A DNA stretch of 6,474 nucleotides, taken from contig JAEYZK010000271.1 in assembly GCA_023428085.1 (NCBI GenBank), forward strand, positions 1 through 6,474, in the 5' to 3' direction. The notes under the pieces were generated by a model. It made no database searches. It saw only the letters and a list, made by a program, of their open reading frames with translations, and was not told the origin of the DNA. Positions within the stretch are counted from its first letter, which is position 1. Each line of letters starts with the position of its first letter. The DNA comes from Pseudomonadota bacterium. GTDB lineage: Bacteria; Myxococcota; Myxococcia; Myxococcales; Anaeromyxobacteraceae. Made by a program: the position numbers and the translations under genes. Positions 4,252-6,474 of this stretch are shown here, one piece after another.

Positions 4252-5535
4252 TCACGTCAACGTCCGCGCCGGCTCCACCCGCGCGGCGGCGGCGGCGGGG
4301 GCGAGCGCGCCGAGCACGGCGGCCACGGCCGGCACGATCACCCCGAGCGCGGCCAGCCACGCGGGGAACGAGAAGAACGTCTCGGGGCGGAACGGGAAGT
4401 CGGGCAGGAGCCCGAGCGCGGCGCGGTCCGCGGCGTACGACAGCCCGAACGCGAGGAGCGTCCCGAGCACGCCGCCGGCGAGGCCGATCATGGCGCCCTC
4501 GAGGAGCACCACGCGGTGGACGTCGGACGGGGTGGCGCCGAGGGCCTGCAGCACGGCGATCTCCTTCGACCGGCCGCGCACGCTCGCGGACAGCGAGCGG
4601 GCGATGGCGAGCGCGGCGAGCACGCACATCACGACGGCCAGGAACGCCAGCGCGCCGGTGGTCACGGCGATGATGGCGCCGATCCGCTCGGCGGCGGCGC
4701 GCTCGCCCTCGTCCACGTTGAACCCCATCTGCCGGACGGCGGCGGCGATGGCGGGCACGTCGTCGGGGCGGCGGGCGAGGAGCGTGACCTGCGAGAAGCG
4801 CCCGTCCTTCCCGTACTCGGCGTGCAGGCGGCGCGCGGTCTCGAGCGGGATCGCCATCATGTACATCGGCACCCGCTCCGAGAACGCGGCGAGCCGCACC
4901 CGCGCCGCGTAGACCCTCTGCTCCTGCCTGCCCGGGACGATCGAGCGGCCGATCTCCACCGGCATCTGGAGGCCGAGCAGCGTGAGCCCGGGCGGCAGCC
5001 GCGGCAGGTTCCAGGACGGTGCGATGGTCTTGTCGTAGACCTCGACGAGCCGGCGCGAGAGCACCACCGGGATCGGCTGCCCGGGGGGCGGGTCCTCGAA
5101 CGTGTGGCCGGCCTCGAGGTCGGCCCGCACCATCGCGGGGGCGACGCCCACCACCGGGATCTGGAGGGTCATCCCCGGCGGCCACGTCGAGGCCATCCCG
5201 GGCGGCGCCTCCGGCGCGGCGATGGGCACCTGCAGGAGGACCCGCGGCCAGGCGGCCTCCACGCCGGGGTGCGCCTCGAGCCGCCGCACGGCGCGGTCGT
5301 CGAGGTCGTCGCCGCCGAGGAGCCCGCCGAGGGAGAGGCTCGAGGGGACCACCTCGACGAGCCGCGCGTCGGCCGGGAACATCCGCCGGGCGGCGTCGCC
5401 GACGCCCATCCCGAGCGCGAGGAAGAAGACGAGCGCGGCGGCGCCGGCGCAGGCCGCGGCGGCGTCGAGGATCGCGCCCCGGCGATCGGCGCGGATCCGG
5501 GCGCGGGCGATCCAGAGCAGGCCGCGGGCGCTCAC
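4252..5535 (-). CDS. ABC transporter permease, FtsX/MacB type
   Basis: This 427-residue inner-membrane protein is the transmembrane half of a MacB/LolC/FtsX-superfamily transporter. The layout is typical: one N-terminal membrane span (about residues 22-44), a large periplasmic region (about 50-280) with conserved-looking VVGVAP and PVVLSRRLVEVYDK segments, then three C-terminal spans (about 287-312, 342-364, 392-417). Between spans two and three lies SKEIAVLQALGATPSDV (323-339), the cytoplasmic coupling loop diagnostic of this superfamily. Length is in the usual range of about 400. ATG 5535 overlaps the ATPase stop in ATGA, so translation is probably coupled. In this superfamily, conformational changes are passed to the periplasm, driving lipoprotein release, efflux of peptides or toxins, or cell-wall hydrolase activation; the substrate cannot be told from this sequence. 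The C-terminus ends VEPARTL, a usual ending. Confidence 0.92.
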   Translation of the reverse strand: MSARGLLWIARARIRADRRGAILDAAAACAGAAALVFFLALGMGVGDAARRMFPADARLVEVVPSSLSLGGLLGGDDLDDRAVRRLEAHPGVEAAWPRVLLQVPIAAPEAPPGMASTWPPGMTLQIPVVGVAPAMVRADLEAGHTFEDPPPGQPIPVVLSRRLVEVYDKTIAPSWNLPRLPPGLTLLGLQMPVEIGRSIVPGRQEQRVYAARVRLAAFSERVPMYMMAIPLETARRLHAEYGKDGRFSQVTLLARRPDDVPAIAAAVRQMGFNVDEGERAAAERIGAIIAVTTGALAFLAVVMCVLAALAIARSLSASVRGRSKEIAVLQALGATPSDVHRVVLLEGAMIGLAGGVLGTLLAFGLSYAADRAALGLLPDFPFRPETFFSFPAWLAALGVIVPAVAAVLGALAPAAAAARVEPARTLT

Positions 5536-6251
5536 GCGCTCCTCCCCGCCCCGCGCTCGCCCGCGGCCGGCGCGGCGTCGCTGCCGGTGAGCCTCCCGTC
5601 GCGCAGCACGAGGACGCGGCGCGCGGCGCGCGAGACGCGCTCCTCGTGCGTGACCACGAGCACGGCGAGGCCGCTCGCCGCGAGCTCGACGAACATCCGG
5701 ATGATCTCGTCGCCGGTGGCGGCGTCGAGGTTGCCGGTGGGCTCGTCCGCGAGGAGCACGCGCGGGCGCGCGAAGAGGGCGCGGGCGATCGCCACCCGCT
5801 GGCGCTCGCCGCCGGAGAGCCGCGCCGGGGGCGCCGACGCGCGCGCGGCGAGGCCGACCTTCACGAGCGCGTCGGCGGCGCGGGTGCGGACCGCCCCGGG
5901 CGGCTCGCCGGTGTCGTCTCGCAGCATGCCGGGGAGCATCACGTTCTCGAGGGCGGAGAGGCCGGGGAGGAGGTTGAACGACTGGAACACGAACCCGACG
6001 GTCGCGTTGCGGAGCCGGGCGAGCTCCCGCGCGGAGAGGCCGGCGAGCGGCGTCCCGGCGATCTCCACCGCGCCGCGATAGTCGCGGTCGAGCCCGCCGG
6101 CGACGTGGAGCAGGGTGGACTTGCCCGAGCCCGACTGCCCGACGATGGCCACGAGCTCGCCAGGGGCGACGCGGAGATCGACGCCGCGCAGGACCGGGTG
6201 CTCGCGATCGCCGTCGCGGAAGCTCTTCTCCACGCCCTGGAGCGCGATCAA
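5532..6251 (-). CDS. ABC transporter ATP-binding protein, LolD/MacB type
   Basis: This 239-residue ATPase energises the permease encoded right after it. All nucleotide-binding motifs are intact: Walker A GQSGSGKST (38-46), Q-loop at Q90 within FVFQSFNLLPGLSALENV, signature LSGGERQRVAIARAL (145-159), Walker B VLLADEPTGNLD (165-176) and H-loop His202. The 'FQSFNLLP' and 'ADEPTGNLD' forms are characteristic of the LolD/MacB/FtsE clade. It starts at TTG 6251, chosen because the alignment to the family begins at once (MIALQGVEKSF) and because AAGGAGGAGG precedes it by 4 nt. The TTG overlaps the upstream stop in TTGA, and its own stop overlaps the permease start. Exact subfamily (LolD versus MacB-like) is open. 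Confidence 0.95.
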   Translation of the reverse strand: MIALQGVEKSFRDGDREHPVLRGVDLRVAPGELVAIVGQSGSGKSTLLHVAGGLDRDYRGAVEIAGTPLAGLSARELARLRNATVGFVFQSFNLLPGLSALENVMLPGMLRDDTGEPPGAVRTRAADALVKVGLAARASAPPARLSGGERQRVAIARALFARPRVLLADEPTGNLDAATGDEIIRMFVELAASGLAVLVVTHEERVSRAARRVLVLRDGRLTGSDAAPAAGERGAGRSA

Positions 6252-6474
6252 GGTGCCTCCTCCTTCGCTTCCTCCCCGGCGGGCGGCGCGGCCTCGACCT
6301 CGACCGTGACGACGAGCGCCGCCGCGCCGAGCTCGGCCCGCGCCGAGACGGCCCGGAGCCGCCGCAGCGTCGCGGTGTAGCCGTCCACCACCGCCTGGAC
6401 GATGTAGCCGGCCGGTCCGTCCCCGTACGCCTCGGCCGGGAGGCGGCGCACCGCCGCCGCGAGCGCGCGGGGCG
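6248..6474 (-). CDS. C-terminal part of an unidentified protein, first visible gene of the ABC operon (partial)
   Basis: The frame is open from the window edge to the stop at 6248-6250, giving about 75 residues. It continues beyond the window: upstream codons (PRALAAAVRRLPAEAY) show no break, and the internal GTG at 6451 is not a convincing start. The part seen is Ala/Arg-rich, with DGPAGYIVQAVVDGYTATLR, then a beta-like AELGAAALVVTVEVEA stretch and a charged tail ending EEAKEEAP. There is no membrane segment in the visible part. I do not recognise a family. Its stop overlaps the ATPase start (TTGA), so it belongs to the same operon; a periplasmic partner or accessory of the transporter is plausible but inferred from position only. 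Confidence 0.7.
   Translation of the reverse strand, partial: PRALAAAVRRLPAEAYGDGPAGYIVQAVVDGYTATLRRLRAVSARAELGAAALVVTVEVEAAPPAGEEAKEEAP
6256..6265 (-). promoter_or_regulatory. Strong ribosome binding site supporting a TTG start
   Basis: AAGGAGGAGG on the minus strand ends 4 nt before TTG 6251. It lies inside the last codons of the upstream gene. The site decides the start of the ABC ATPase, which would otherwise be doubted because TTG is a rare start codon. Confidence 0.75.

Noticed and set aside
4045..6081. 678-codon rightward open frame across the ABC operon
   Set aside because: Low-complexity Arg/Gly/Glu/His protein without domains, antisense to the clear permease and ATPase genes; an effect of very high GC.
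5019..6380. 453-codon rightward open frame over the ABC ATPase
   Set aside because: Arg/Ala/Gly repeats only; antisense of the ATPase whose motifs are all intact.

Overview
This is a GC-rich window from what looks like a Myxococcota chromosome, possibly Anaeromyxobacter-like. That is an inference from the codon and base composition and the style of the proteins; no marker gene is present. It has two parts. Positions 1 to about 4060 form an accessory mosaic of moderate GC (60-67% in three 60-base lines counted by hand). Positions about 4250 to 6474 form a core-like ABC transporter operon of very high GC (80-90% in two lines).

Accessory part, left to right. An IS4-type insertion sequence (1-1244) has one intact DDE transposase and imperfect inverted ends. 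It abuts, by 7 bp, the end of a leftward two-gene cassette (1252-2014): a C-terminal toxin tip resembling polymorphic toxin type 30, then a small helical, HEAT-like candidate immunity protein whose ribosome site lies on the toxin stop. Head to head with the toxin, and overlapping its first codons, is a rightward 220-aa protein of unknown function (2007-2669). A small exported NrfJ-like protein (2666-2989) is coupled to it by an ATGA overlap. Next comes the first ~58 codons of a gene that looks PIN-like (2996 to ~3170), cut off at a fusion point with a degraded two-gene transposon (~3166-3612, leftward). That remnant keeps the last 65 codons of a DDE transposase and the first ~84 codons of an ExeA-like AAA ATPase. 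A rightward 148-aa unknown protein (3612-4058) starts exactly where the transposon remnant ends.

A near-identical 14-base stretch (core TGTCGCATG) occurs at 2672 and 3613. It suggests that the two unknown genes (2007-2669 and 3612-4058) may once have been neighbours and that the block between them was inserted or rearranged.

Core part. After 193 bp without a convincing gene comes a leftward operon: an unidentified 3'-partial protein (6248-6474), a LolD/MacB-type ABC ATPase (5532-6251) and an FtsX/MacB-type permease (4252-5535). Both junctions are 4-base start/stop overlaps (TTGA and ATGA), so the genes are probably translated as a coupled unit. Together they should make an inner-membrane transporter of the MacB/LolCDE superfamily.

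I see no tRNA, rRNA, CRISPR array or riboswitch. The most interesting content is the orphaned toxin/immunity cassette with neighbouring immunity-like genes, and the nested rearrangement scars.
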